Position numbers and translations under genes: made by a program. From contig JAJFVE010000183.1 of the NCBI GenBank assembly GCA_021371965.1, positions 1 through 64,000 on the forward strand: a DNA stretch of 64,000 nucleotides, read 5' to 3'. This document shows, piece by piece, positions 23,766-33,529 of this stretch. Position 1 is the stretch's first letter, and every line of letters starts with the position of its first letter. This stretch comes from Planctomycetaceae bacterium (lineage in GTDB: Bacteria; Planctomycetota; Phycisphaerae; SM23-33). The notes under the pieces were generated by a model. It saw only the letters and a program-made list of their open reading frames with translations, did no database searches and was not told the origin of the DNA.

Positions 23766-24425
23766 TCAGTCTGTCGGCCGATTGTCATATCCGATCTGAT
23801 CGTCCCGCAGGCCGGCCTTTCGGCAGGCGCGGACGGCCTGGGCCACTTGCTGCACCGTAGCCTGGCGGTCGCCGCGGATCAGCACCCACACCTGCGGCTG
23901 CAGGCGCCGCTGCCCTGCCAGCCGTTCCGTCAGGCCATCGAGGTTCATCGCCCGTCCCTCCACTTCGTAGATCGACTCGCCCGCCCTGCCGCGGATCACC
24001 ACCAGGACCTCAGGCCGCACCGGCGGCGCCGGCAGAGGCTCGATCTGCGCCGGCGCGTACTCGTCTTTGAGCTTGTCCAGCGCCAGCTCGAAAGCGATCG
24101 GCCGCGCCCAGTACAGCGCCCACTGCGGCGGCGGCGACAGGTTGGCCGCCAGCGCCATGCACCCGCCCGTCGCACCCAGGCCATACAGGCACGCCCCAAC
24201 CGCCGCCACAGTCGCCGAAAACCGAGGCATTGCGATCACGCCCAACACAAACGCCGCTGCGCACAAGACCACCGCCGCGCCGGCCGCACTGGCGACCATC
24301 AACGCTCCGCTGCGCCACGAGGCGCACCGCCAGATGCCCCCTGCCGCAATCGCCGGCGGGATCGCCATCGCCGCAATCAGGGCCGCCAAGGCCCAACTGC
24401 CGATCAAATTCTCGCGTCGCGCCAT
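23766..24425 (-). CDS. Polytopic membrane protein with C-terminal ExbD/TolR-like domain
   Basis: From ATG 24425 the product has 219 residues. The first 110 hold about three hydrophobic helices (LIGSWALAALIAAMAIPPAIA, ALMVASAAGAAVVLCAAAFVLG and a third near ATVAAVGACLYGLGA). The C-terminal part (about 140-219) reads VLVVIRGRAGESIYEVEG, LDGLTERL, PQVWVLIRGDRQATVQQVAQ, AVRACRKAG, which resembles the periplasmic domain of ExbD/TolR. Normal ExbD has one helix and a conserved Asp in it; that Asp is not evident here, so proton-driven energy coupling is doubtful. The longer opening to 24512 has no signal logic. No ExbB or TonB gene is adjacent. Confidence 0.62.
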   Translation of the reverse strand: MARRENLIGSWALAALIAAMAIPPAIAAGGIWRCASWRSGALMVASAAGAAVVLCAAAFVLGVIAMPRFSATVAAVGACLYGLGATGGCMALAANLSPPPQWALYWARPIAFELALDKLKDEYAPAQIEPLPAPPVRPEVLVVIRGRAGESIYEVEGRAMNLDGLTERLAGQRRLQPQVWVLIRGDRQATVQQVAQAVRACRKAGLRDDQIGYDNRPTD

Positions 24426-24521
24426 GCGCCCATTGTGCCTTATGCGCGGCGTCGCGGCAACGATGATGGTCGCATTATGCGCGATCGACAATCCCGCGTT
24501 CTTTTCGATCACGACAGGGGT

Positions 24522-24527
24522 TAAAAT
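24522..24527 (+). promoter_or_regulatory. Candidate -10 TAAAAT upstream of the PQQ gene
   Basis: TAAAAT in AGGGGTTAAAATAG lies 33 bases upstream of ATG 24560. The -35 region is poor (TTCTTT). AAAGGA at 24546-24551 is the ribosome-binding site. Confidence 0.35.
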
Positions 24528-24559
24528 AGATGGTGTAATTGTCCTGAAAGGAACCGTCG

Positions 24560-27500
24560 ATGAACCGATGCCGTCTGGTTTCGATTGCGATGATCGCTCT
24601 GTTTGGCCTCGCCTCTGTCGCCGGCGCCGGCGATTGGCCGACGTACCGCCACGACTACCGCCGCAGTTCGGCGACCGACGACAAGATTGACGCGGCGTCG
24701 CTGGGCCTGCTCTGGGCCTGGCACAGCGGACAGTTGCCCCAGCGCGCGTGGGACGGCGCTGCCATGATGGACGCCTACCATGGCGGCACTCCGGGCGACA
24801 TGCGAAATTACGACCCGGCGTTCTACGCCGTGGCCGCCGGCGGGGCGGTGCTGTTCGGCTCGACGGTCGACGACTCGGTGCACTGCATCGACGCCGCCAG
24901 CGGCAAGGAGCGATGGCGCTTCACCTCCGGCGCGCCTGTGCGCGTGGCTCCGACCGTCGATGGCGGCAAGGTCTACTTCGGCAGCGACGACGGGTTCGCA
25001 TACTGCCTGGCGTTGGCCGACGGCAAGCAACTGTGGCGCTTTTCGCCCCAGGCCGACACGCGGCGCATCATGAACAACAATCGGCCTATCGCCGTCCAGC
25101 CCTGCCGCACCGGCGTGATGGTCGACAAGGGCACGGCGTACTGCGCCTTCAGCATGCTCCCGTGGGAACGCTCCTACGTCTGCGCGCTCGACGCGGCCAC
25201 CGGCAAGGCCGACGGCCCCGGCCGCTATGTGCGGGTGTATGAGCAGATGTCGCTCGAGGCCGCCGGCGTGCTGACCGACACGGATTTCATCATTCCCCAA
25301 GGTCGCTCGGCCGGCATGCGGTTCCGCCGCGGCGATGGCAAGGACCTCGGCGGGGCGTCCTCGGGCAGTTTCATCATGATTGGCGGGGGCGGCAACATTC
25401 TCAGCGGCCCGGGCAACAAGGGCCAGTCGCTGGGCGGCATCGGCGGGGCGTATGACATAGCCGTCGCAGGCGACACCTTCGTCGCCGGCGGGCGGGGCAT
25501 CGTCGTTCCGGCCGGAAAGCGGGAATCCAAGTGGAGCACGAACCTGCCCGGTGGGCGCGCGGTGATCGTGGCCGGCGGCGTCGTCTTCGGCGGCGGCGCC
25601 GATCGCGTGGCCGCCTACAACCCCGCCGACGGCAAGGAAATCTGGTCTGCGCCCGTGATCGGCACCGTGTGGGGGCTGGCGGCTGCTGACGGGCGGCTGA
25701 TCGTCAGCACCGAGGCGGGGCACGTGTACTGCTTCGGTCGCGGCGGTAAGAGCGGCGGCGAGGCGCCGCCGGCTGTTGGCGGCGCCGCGATGGGCGCAAC
25801 CGAAGGTTCGCTCAAGCTGCCCGTCGGCCCATACGTGCAGTTCACCGCGCCGGACAAGGCGATGGTCTTTTGGCAGACATCCGAGCCGGCGGGCACTGAG
25901 CTCGAATACGGGCGCGGGCAGAACTTCCACAAGGTCGAAAAGGCCGAGAAGACCACCCAGCACTCGGCCGAGATGACCGGTCTGGAACTGCGCAGCGGAT
26001 ACCAGTACATCATTCGCGCCGGCGGGCGTTCGACCGGCGTGCACGGCCTGGACACAACATTCAATTACACCGTTCCGCAGATCGACGCTTCCGCCAAGCC
26101 GTACGCCGACACCGCGGCCGCGGCGGCCGCGGCCGAGGCGATCCTCGCCCGGACGACCGCCCGCAACGGCGTGTGCGTGGTGGCCGGATGCGGCGACGGC
26201 AAGCTCGCCCTCGAGATCGCCAAGCGCAGCAGCCTGTGCGTGATCGGGTACGACACCGAGGCCGCCGCGATCGAGAGCGGCCGCGCTGCCCTCATCGCCG
26301 CCGGCGTGTACGGGATGCGCGTCTCGCTGCATGTCGCCCCCAAGACCGGCGAGATTCCGCTGGTGGGCGACGTGGCGAACCTCGTCGTCGCCGCGGCCGG
26401 TCAACCCTATGACGCAGCGGAGATCGTGCGGCTGGTCAAGCCCGGTTTCGCATCGGTGACGGTGGGCGCCGACGGCAAGGCCGCCGTCGCGGCCAAGCCC
26501 ATCCCCAAAGGCGTGGGCGCGTGGTCGCACCAGTATGGCAACGCAGACAACACCTCCTACGGCAGCGAGGAACTTGCCGGCGCGACGTCGACAGCCGAGA
26601 TTCCCGTGCAGTGGGTCGGCCGCCCGGGTCCGCGGTACCAGCCCGACCGCGAGCCGCGCAAGCCCGCGCCGCTGGCGGCAGGCGGGCGGATGTACGCCCA
26701 GGGCCTGCGGCGCATCGTCACCTGCGACGCCCACAACGGCACGATCCTCTGGTCGCTCGAAATCCCCAATATGATCCGCATGAACATGCCCGACGACTGC
26801 GGCAACTGGTGCGCCGATGACCAGTTCCTCTACGTCGCCGTCCAGAACGCCTGCTGGAAGATCGACGGGGCCACGGGCAAGGTCGTGAACGTCTACGCCA
26901 TGCCGACGGCCGGCGACTGGTGGGGCTACATCGGCCGCGAGGGCAACGTGCTCGTGGGCAGCGTGAACCAGGGCGGTCCGGCGACCGGCTACACCGGCCC
27001 GGGGAACTGGTACGACGATGCCTCAAGCCGGAAGGTCTGCTCGAGCGAGTTGTTCGGTCTCGACCCGGCGACGGGCAAGACGCTCTGGAAGCACGCCAAG
27101 GGCACGATCATCAACTCCACCGTCGCCCTGACGAGCACGCGGGCGTATTTCATCGAGAGCCGCAGCGGCAATCTCTGGGGCGACCAGACCATCGTCGCCC
27201 TCGACCTGGCCACGGGCAAGGCCGTCTGGGAGCAGCCCTTCAAGAGCCCCGGCGGCGCGATCGTGTACTTCTTCGCACACTCCGGCGACAAGCTCGTGCT
27301 CGGCGCCAACGTCGGCTACACGTTCCATGTCTTCGCCTTCGCTGACAGCAGCGGCAAGGAAGTCTGGCACCAGACCGCCAACGGGCGCGGCAATCACGGC
27401 GCGCACATGACGCACACCGCCGTTGTCGACGGCATCGTGTACGCGCGGCCGCGGAAGTTCGACCTGGCCACGGGCAAGGACCTGGGCGAGATGCCCGGCG

Positions 27501-28426
27501 GAAGCTGCGGGACATATTCCTGCTCGCGCTACGGCGTGTTCTTCCGCGCCAACCACACCACGATGTGGTCGTACAGCGCCAACGAGAGTTCCAACTACTA
27601 CCGCCTGCGGCCGGACTGCTGGCTGAGCACTATCGCCGGATGCGGGATGCTCCTGAGCCCCGAGGCCTCGGGCGGCTGCACCTGCGGCGGATGGATGGAG
27701 ACCAGCGCCGGCTTCAAGCCCCAGACGGACCTGCCGGTCTTCCAGACGGCCGACCTGCAGTTCACCGGCACGCTCAACGTGCTGGTTCGCAAACCGCTGG
27801 CCGGCGGCGAAGTGCACTACACCATCGACGGCAGCGATCCGACGCCCGCCTCGCCCAAAGCCGGAACGGCCATCCCGATCAGCCGCTCGTGCGAAGTGCG
27901 GCTGACGCTGGTCAAGGATGGCGTCGCGGGCAAGGTCGTCTCGCGATCCTTCGAACGCATCGAGAGCAAGGGCGCCACTGACCTGACGGTGAACTTCCAG
28001 CCGCCGGGCAAGGTGCCCGCCGGTTGCGTGGGCGATTTCGGCGAACCTTTCGGCATGCGGTCCAGCGGGTATTCGTACGGCTGGAGCCAGCCGATGAAAG
28101 ACGCCACGCGAGGCCGCCGCGGCAGCGACCCGCGACAGGCCACGCAGATCTTCTTCATGCCGGGCGTGTCATGGTCGATCACCGTCGAGAACGGGACGTA
28201 TGATGTGACCGTTTGTGTCGGCGATGGCGCCTACAAGATGCCCGACGGCACGATCTACGTCAACGGCGTGACGCTCTGCGAAGGCGTCAGCCTCGGCCAG
28301 GAAGAGTGGAAGACGTTCACGAAGGAAGTGAAAGTGACCGACGGCCGCATCACTATGAAGTCGCACCAGAAAGCCGCCCCCAACGACCGCACCCGCGTGA
28401 ACTACATCACGATCAAGAAGAAGTGA
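24560..28426 (+). CDS. Giant secreted PQQ-propeller protein with inserted methyltransferase-like domain
   Basis: The 1,288-residue product has a signal peptide ending at AGAGDWPTY. Order of domains by eye: first PQQ-like beta-propeller part (about 25-400; repeats such as VHCIDAASGKERWRF, AYCLALADGKQLWRF), a fibronectin/purple-acid-phosphatase-N-like segment (about 415-510, VGPYVQFTAPDKAMVFWQTSEP), a class I methyltransferase-like segment (about 515-640) with motif I VCVVAGCGDGKLALEIAKRS, a second propeller part (about 650-1040), a chitobiase-C-terminal-like segment (VHYTIDGSDPTPASP) and a malectin-like C-terminus. Catalysis outside the cell with SAM is unlikely, so the methyltransferase fold may be vestigial. 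The function is unknown. A large secreted partner follows. Confidence 0.8.
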   Translation: MNRCRLVSIAMIALFGLASVAGAGDWPTYRHDYRRSSATDDKIDAASLGLLWAWHSGQLPQRAWDGAAMMDAYHGGTPGDMRNYDPAFYAVAAGGAVLFGSTVDDSVHCIDAASGKERWRFTSGAPVRVAPTVDGGKVYFGSDDGFAYCLALADGKQLWRFSPQADTRRIMNNNRPIAVQPCRTGVMVDKGTAYCAFSMLPWERSYVCALDAATGKADGPGRYVRVYEQMSLEAAGVLTDTDFIIPQGRSAGMRFRRGDGKDLGGASSGSFIMIGGGGNILSGPGNKGQSLGGIGGAYDIAVAGDTFVAGGRGIVVPAGKRESKWSTNLPGGRAVIVAGGVVFGGGADRVAAYNPADGKEIWSAPVIGTVWGLAAADGRLIVSTEAGHVYCFGRGGKSGGEAPPAVGGAAMGATEGSLKLPVGPYVQFTAPDKAMVFWQTSEPAGTELEYGRGQNFHKVEKAEKTTQHSAEMTGLELRSGYQYIIRAGGRSTGVHGLDTTFNYTVPQIDASAKPYADTAAAAAAAEAILARTTARNGVCVVAGCGDGKLALEIAKRSSLCVIGYDTEAAAIESGRAALIAAGVYGMRVSLHVAPKTGEIPLVGDVANLVVAAAGQPYDAAEIVRLVKPGFASVTVGADGKAAVAAKPIPKGVGAWSHQYGNADNTSYGSEELAGATSTAEIPVQWVGRPGPRYQPDREPRKPAPLAAGGRMYAQGLRRIVTCDAHNGTILWSLEIPNMIRMNMPDDCGNWCADDQFLYVAVQNACWKIDGATGKVVNVYAMPTAGDWWGYIGREGNVLVGSVNQGGPATGYTGPGNWYDDASSRKVCSSELFGLDPATGKTLWKHAKGTIINSTVALTSTRAYFIESRSGNLWGDQTIVALDLATGKAVWEQPFKSPGGAIVYFFAHSGDKLVLGANVGYTFHVFAFADSSGKEVWHQTANGRGNHGAHMTHTAVVDGIVYARPRKFDLATGKDLGEMPGGSCGTYSCSRYGVFFRANHTTMWSYSANESSNYYRLRPDCWLSTIAGCGMLLSPEASGGCTCGGWMETSAGFKPQTDLPVFQTADLQFTGTLNVLVRKPLAGGEVHYTIDGSDPTPASPKAGTAIPISRSCEVRLTLVKDGVAGKVVSRSFERIESKGATDLTVNFQPPGKVPAGCVGDFGEPFGMRSSGYSYGWSQPMKDATRGRRGSDPRQATQIFFMPGVSWSITVENGTYDVTVCVGDGAYKMPDGTIYVNGVTLCEGVSLGQEEWKTFTKEVKVTDGRITMKSHQKAAPNDRTRVNYITIKKK

Positions 28427-28435
28427 CCGGCAGTA

Positions 28436-28500
28436 ATTTCAACGCCGAGTTCGCCGAGACCGCAGAGGCTCAGAGAGAGCTCGCTGAACTTCTTGGCGTA
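28436..28500. repeat. Phrase-like intergenic repeat (NAEFAETAE-type)
   Basis: The stretch AACGCCGAGTTCGCCGAGAC followed by CGCAGAGGCTCAGAGAGAGC is built from GAG/CAGAG words. Translated it would give a spurious NAEFAETAEAQRE peptide. It belongs to the same class of filler repeats seen in other gaps here. Confidence 0.4.
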
Positions 28501-28651
28501 CCGGTTGAGTTCTCGCTTGTCGGCCACGGTCTTTCTCCACAAGGTCTGGGCACACCCCCTCCGTCCTGTTGCCACTTTCAGCGAACCGCCTCTGCCTGGG
28601 GCGGGTTAGATTAGCGGGATGCATACCTGCATAGGACATACGGAGCCTGGG

Positions 28652-31600
28652 ATGATTTGGCAACGGCTGTTGGCGTCGCTGGCGGCGGGGATTGCTGCAT
28701 TGCTGGCGGGGGGCGGGACGCTGTGGGCTCAGGCGGCGGTTTGGGACGCGCCGGATCAGCTCGGCGGACCGGCCCAGGCGTGGGCGGCCATGGTTCAGGC
28801 CACCCCGGCCGCCGTCGAGCCGATGACTGTTGACGAGTTCAAGTCATGGATGGCCCCGGCGGAAGGAGCCAAGAGCAAGGCCGCCGTGGCGGCCGGGGTG
28901 ATCCGCTTTTCGGGGCTCTGGAAGCTCCTGTCGCCCTGGCCCAACGACGCGGCGCTGCGTCTGCGGCCTTGGGGCGGCGGACGAATCCGTATCCACCTTT
29001 GGGCCGGTCAGAAGGGTGTCTCGCTGTGGTACGACCAGGCCGCAGCGGTCAGCCGCTGGTACGCCTATGAAGCTGCGCGAACCGGCGAGGTGCCCAGGCC
29101 GGCGAGCATGGCGCTGGCGGCGGCGGACAATGGCAGGCACCTTCGTCTCCAGCCCCCGCCCGAGCCGAACAAACCGCAGGCCGTGCTGCCTACGGACATT
29201 CGCTGGCAGGGGGGGCAGCTTGTGCTTTCCTGTGCGGGGGTGCACCTGCTGTCGGTGGCCATGCCGGCGGCCCCGCAGGCGGTCTATGTCGAGCATGATC
29301 CCGCCGGTGGCGACACGGCCGGACTGGGGAGCATCGATATGGTTCGCACCGAGGCGGCCCCGGCGGCGCCAGCCGAGACTCTCAAAGCTCTCCCGCAGCT
29401 TGCCCCGGCGACGATGACGTGGAAGACTTCGCCCGCGGCCGATCTCGCCAAGCTGCCCGATGGGCGCGTGAAATTGACGCTGGCCAAAGATGCGCAGCTT
29501 ACGTGGGCATCGGTGGAGACGCCCAAGAGCGGCATCTGCGAATACATCTTCGAGGCCGAAGACGCCGCCGGCAGCACCGGCGTGTGCATCGGTGACAGCG
29601 ACGGCGTGCCACAGGTTGGGGCGCGATTCGCGCCGGCAGTGGCGGGTGGACCTAACCTTATAATGTTGTGCCCGCCCGCCCAGGGCGCGGGCAACTATCA
29701 GGCGGGCGGCCCCCCCGCAGCCGAACCGGTCGTGGGCAAGACAGTCCGTATCCGGATGCTCATGGCGTGCGGGGCGCTCAAGGTTTGGGTAAGCACCTCC
29801 GGCGGCGGATGGGCGGCGCTGTATGAAATGGCGGCGCCGGCGTCGGCCAAGCCTCTGACGAGCGTGGGGATCTATTGCGCGCCTGGAGCGGTGGGCGCAA
29901 AGGACGCGCCGCGGTCGATCACGCTCAAGAGTCTGCAGGTTCGCCCATACGCGGCGATCAATGCGATGGCGGCGAATGCGACTACCGCGGATGCTGTTTG
30001 CGAGGCGGTCGTTCGCGAAGCCGCAAGTGGGGCAGGGACGTGGTCGGATCGGATCGAGGCGCTGCATCAGCTTAATGCGGTGCTGCCCGCGACGACGGGC
30101 GACGGCGGGGCAATGGCGGCGCGGTGGACAAGCTTTGAAGATGCATACGATCGTCTCTGTCGAGCGGGCGAGGCGCCGATAGGCGCGGGTGTTTTTGAAC
30201 TCGCTCCGCCCGCCGGCAAGACAGTGGAAGCGTTGTGGCAGCGCGTGGTGCGGCGGCAGATTGTTTCGGCGGCACTGGAGTCGCAGCAGGGGGCGCTGGA
30301 GAAGCTTATCGCCCAGGCCCGGGCGATGCACCGCTGGGCGGCCAAGGACGTGCTGGACTGGGCGGCCAACCCCGCTGCCGTAGCGACGGAAGCTGCGAAA
30401 AAGCATCCACTGTCCTTCGAGGACGCCCGCGCGGAACGCACGTTCAAGTCCGACTACGCTTCGGCGGTCGCCGGCGGGCAGATCGACCAGGCCGCCAAGC
30501 TCTTCATCGCCCGGTACGTCGACCCCGACAACGCGGGACTTGTCCAGAACGCCACCGACCCGCACGGGTGGGTCAGCATGGAAGTCAGCGCCGCCGACCT
30601 GATGGCCAGAAATCCGCGCGTGCAGCAGGAACTCAACAAGCACGTGCTGCGCGGGCGGCTGCGCGTGCGGCAGGCCATCGCCGACAAAGACCCCGCCCGC
30701 GTCGCCTTCGCCGCGGCGCAGTTCTACGGCACCGCCGCGGCGGCTGAGGCGAGCATCTGGCTGGGTGACCAGAGCTTCACTGCCGGGCACTACAGCCAGG
30801 CGCTGGAGCATTACGAATCGGCGGCTGCGGCGGCGGACGTTGTCGCCCGAAGCGGAGCGCAAGCCCGTGTTCGCCTGGCGGCAGCGCGGCTGGGTCGGCG
30901 CGTGGGTGAGGCTGCAACCGAGCCTGTCATCATCGGCGAGCAGACGTTCTCGCCCCAGCAGATCGAGCAGGACGTAGCGGCCGCGGGCACCTTCGCTCAG
31001 GCGCGCCAGAGCGGGCTGAGCCTGCCCTGGACAGTCCCACCCGCCGCGAAATGCGCTGCTGCCATCGGGCAGTTGCCGCCATGCCCGCCCGGCATGCCAT
31101 CGCAGATGTGGAATCCGCAGGACATCGCCACGCTGCTGGCGGGGCGGAGCTACGCGGTGGCATTTAGTAACAAGTGGCTCGCCCAGCGCAACGGCCACGA
31201 GCTCAAGTGCATCGACCTGAATGTGCGCGGGACGGTGAAATCGACGCCGGCCCCGACTCGCGGCGCCAATGGCAAGGTGCTTCCGCGCGGATGGGGCAAG
31301 CGCCTGGCCGGTCAAAAGAAGAAGGACAAACCCCCCGCCGCGCCCGAAGAGGGCGTCTTCAAGCCCGTGCCTGGCCGTATGGCGTCGCAACCGGTGATCG
31401 TGGGCAACACGGTCTGGGCGCTGTTTGAGGAGAAAACCTCCAACGAAGGCGAGGGTCAGGTCCACCTGCGTGGGACAGTCATCGGCGGCGACGGCAAGCC
31501 CGCGACCGATCAGCCGATATTCCCCATCGATCGTTTTGGCTCAGTGGACCTGAACCTGCCGCTGAAGATCGTCGACGACCGGTACATCACTATCTATGGG

Positions 31601-32209
31601 CACGCGGTGATCTGCGGCGACATCGGCGGCGACGTGAACTGGGTGCGCTTCGGCGACTACGTGCCGCTGCGCACCGAGGCGCCCGCCGCGGCGTCGGCGG
31701 GGCTGGACGCGGTGCTGATCGACGGCCGGAGCGTCTTCATCGGTGACGCGGGCATGAGCTGCGTCGAGTGCGTGGATTTCACCACCGGCACGCGCCGCTG
31801 GGTGAGCACCGCTGTGGAAGTGCGGCGGCTGCTGGGGCGCAGCGGCGAGCTGCTGCTGGTCGAGGCCACCGACGAGATCGTCGCCCTCGATGCCGCCAGC
31901 GGCAAGCTCATCTGGCGACGCCCCGCGGAGCACTGGGGCGGGGCGATTTTTGGCGGCGAGGCGGGGGTGGTTTACGCCCGTGCGGTCAAGGCCGCGCCGG
32001 CGGCTGTGGAGATGGTGTGGGTCAATGCCCGGACCGGACAAACTCAGGCCGTGTCTCGCGTGGAAATTCCGCTGGGCGCCGCAGCGGCCATCGCCGGCTG
32101 CGACGCCCTGGCGGGTGTCGGCAGCGAGATGATCCTGCTGGTTCGCGGACCCGCGGGCGCAGCGGCAGTGCGATTGACCGCCGCCGGGCCTGCCGAGGCT
32201 GTACATTAA
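28652..32209 (+). CDS. Large secreted protein with C-terminal PQQ-like propeller
   Basis: I place the start at ATG 28652, which begins a signal peptide (MIWQRLLASLAAGIAALLAG); the product is then 1,185 residues. The N-terminal 450 residues are beta-rich, possibly a concanavalin/LamG-like region (IFEAEDAAGSTGVCIGDSDG ... RSITLKSLQVRPY). The middle is Ala-rich and helical with TPR-like hints (AEASIWLGDQSFTAGHYSQALEHYESA). The C-terminus has PQQ-type blades (EIVALDAASGKLIWRRP). It precedes the prenyltransferase-fold gene with 100 bases between. The similarity in style to 24560-28426 suggests both are outer-surface or periplasmic scaffolds. Not assigned to a named family. Confidence 0.7.
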   Translation: MIWQRLLASLAAGIAALLAGGGTLWAQAAVWDAPDQLGGPAQAWAAMVQATPAAVEPMTVDEFKSWMAPAEGAKSKAAVAAGVIRFSGLWKLLSPWPNDAALRLRPWGGGRIRIHLWAGQKGVSLWYDQAAAVSRWYAYEAARTGEVPRPASMALAAADNGRHLRLQPPPEPNKPQAVLPTDIRWQGGQLVLSCAGVHLLSVAMPAAPQAVYVEHDPAGGDTAGLGSIDMVRTEAAPAAPAETLKALPQLAPATMTWKTSPAADLAKLPDGRVKLTLAKDAQLTWASVETPKSGICEYIFEAEDAAGSTGVCIGDSDGVPQVGARFAPAVAGGPNLIMLCPPAQGAGNYQAGGPPAAEPVVGKTVRIRMLMACGALKVWVSTSGGGWAALYEMAAPASAKPLTSVGIYCAPGAVGAKDAPRSITLKSLQVRPYAAINAMAANATTADAVCEAVVREAASGAGTWSDRIEALHQLNAVLPATTGDGGAMAARWTSFEDAYDRLCRAGEAPIGAGVFELAPPAGKTVEALWQRVVRRQIVSAALESQQGALEKLIAQARAMHRWAAKDVLDWAANPAAVATEAAKKHPLSFEDARAERTFKSDYASAVAGGQIDQAAKLFIARYVDPDNAGLVQNATDPHGWVSMEVSAADLMARNPRVQQELNKHVLRGRLRVRQAIADKDPARVAFAAAQFYGTAAAAEASIWLGDQSFTAGHYSQALEHYESAAAAADVVARSGAQARVRLAAARLGRRVGEAATEPVIIGEQTFSPQQIEQDVAAAGTFAQARQSGLSLPWTVPPAAKCAAAIGQLPPCPPGMPSQMWNPQDIATLLAGRSYAVAFSNKWLAQRNGHELKCIDLNVRGTVKSTPAPTRGANGKVLPRGWGKRLAGQKKKDKPPAAPEEGVFKPVPGRMASQPVIVGNTVWALFEEKTSNEGEGQVHLRGTVIGGDGKPATDQPIFPIDRFGSVDLNLPLKIVDDRYITIYGHAVICGDIGGDVNWVRFGDYVPLRTEAPAAASAGLDAVLIDGRSVFIGDAGMSCVECVDFTTGTRRWVSTAVEVRRLLGRSGELLLVEATDEIVALDAASGKLIWRRPAEHWGGAIFGGEAGVVYARAVKAAPAAVEMVWVNARTGQTQAVSRVEIPLGAAAAIAGCDALAGVGSEMILLVRGPAGAAAVRLTAAGPAEAVH

Positions 32210-32272
32210 TAGTGATGGACGTTTACATCGCAAAATTGCGGGACATCTTGCGATGGGCTGTGTTGAACCGTA

Positions 32273-32296
32273 ACACGGGCGAGACGCCCATGCTAC
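32273..32296. repeat. Dispersed hairpin repeat, copy E (inverted)
   Basis: ACACGGGCGAGACGCCCATG followed by CTAC is the reverse complement of the consensus TGTGGCATGGGCGTCTCGCCC type. It lies 14 bases upstream of the GTG of the second prenyltransferase-fold gene; the first paralogue also has copies of this repeat upstream. Confidence 0.65.
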
Positions 32297-32309
32297 TTGC
32301 GGGAGTTGC

Positions 32310-33515
32310 GTGGATAGGCATACGGGAAAAATCGCTCTGGTGCTGATCGCTGCGATGGGGATCTTCCCCGCCGCGACATTGGCCCAGGGCACGTGGGAAG
32401 TCACCCCTCAAAGCCAGGCCGCACTCGAGCGCGGGATCGAGTGGCTCGCAAAGAACCAGGGCCCCAAGGGCAACTGGGACAACGAGCACATGGGCCTGGT
32501 CAGCATGGGGCTGCTGGCGTATCTGTCAGCCGGACACCTGCCCGGGCGCGGAAAGTACGGCCACAACGTCCAGCAGGCGATGGACTACCTTGTCAATAAC
32601 GCCAAACCCTCGGGCCTGCTGAATATCTCCGCGCGCGGCAGCGACATGTACAACCATGGGCTTTCGACCTTCGTGCTTGGCCAGCTTTATGGCATGACTG
32701 GTGACAAGCGCGTGGGACGCCTGCTGGACCGGGCCTTGCGGCTGATCCAGGACAGCCAGTGCGCCGATGGCGGGTGGGACTATGTGGCGATCTCGAAGCC
32801 TCAAGGGCACGACATCTCGCTGACGGTGATGCAGGCCAAGGCACTTCGCAGCGCCATGGACTGCGGGTTCAAGGTGGACCCGGGCGTGGTCAAGCGGGCC
32901 GTCGAGTTCGTGCGGCGTAACTACAAGGGGGAGTACGCCTTTGGCGTCAACGATCCCAAACTCGTCAAGCAGATGGGGATGTTCTCGTACTCGCCGGGCA
33001 ACATCCGCAACACGAGCATTACGACGACGGCCATCGGCGTGATCTGCCTGCAGGAGTTCGGTCAGTACGACGACCCGCGCGTGGCCCCGGCGACGCGGTA
33101 CATCAGCCACATGGTCAAGGTCGGCGAACCGATCTTCAACAAGCAGTATGAAGATGCCCGCAAGATGAAGAAAGAGACCGCGACCGTCCCGGCCAACCAT
33201 GTGCCCTTCGACGCCTACACGCTGTACTACCTCAGCCAGGCGCTCTACCAGCGCGGCGGCGAGGACTGGAAGACCGGCTACACGGTTCTGCGCGACGAGC
33301 TGGCCAAGCGCCAGCACGTGCAGCCGGGCAGCCCCGAGCACGGGACGTGGCAGTCCACCGTCTGGTGGATGCGCGGCAAGGAAGCGCAGTTTTACGGCAC
33401 GGCCATCGGCTCGTTCGTGCTGGCCATCCCCAACCGCTACCTGCCGATTTTGCAGGAAGGACGAATTGAAAGCCTGATCAAGACCGTCGAGGGTTCAAAG
33501 ACGGACAACCCGTAA
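32310..33515 (+). CDS. Secreted prenyltransferase/squalene-cyclase-fold repeat protein (paralogue 2)
   Basis: GTG 32310 follows GGGAG at good spacing and gives a 401-residue product with a signal peptide (MDRHTGKIALVLIAAMGIFPAATLAQ). The mature part shares LSAGHLPGRGKYGHN, LRLIQDSQCADGGWDY and FDAYTLYYLSQALYQRGG with 7275-8474 and has the same alpha-alpha barrel repeats. Residues about 210-270 differ between paralogues. No DxDD cyclase motif is visible. This copy precedes the BatA-like gene by 14 bases and so is part of the MoxR block, where such proteins are regularly seen in planctomycetes. Likely a periplasmic binding or scaffold protein. Confidence 0.82.
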   Translation: MDRHTGKIALVLIAAMGIFPAATLAQGTWEVTPQSQAALERGIEWLAKNQGPKGNWDNEHMGLVSMGLLAYLSAGHLPGRGKYGHNVQQAMDYLVNNAKPSGLLNISARGSDMYNHGLSTFVLGQLYGMTGDKRVGRLLDRALRLIQDSQCADGGWDYVAISKPQGHDISLTVMQAKALRSAMDCGFKVDPGVVKRAVEFVRRNYKGEYAFGVNDPKLVKQMGMFSYSPGNIRNTSITTTAIGVICLQEFGQYDDPRVAPATRYISHMVKVGEPIFNKQYEDARKMKKETATVPANHVPFDAYTLYYLSQALYQRGGEDWKTGYTVLRDELAKRQHVQPGSPEHGTWQSTVWWMRGKEAQFYGTAIGSFVLAIPNRYLPILQEGRIESLIKTVEGSKTDNP

Positions 33516-33529
33516 GGGCGTTTGAATCG

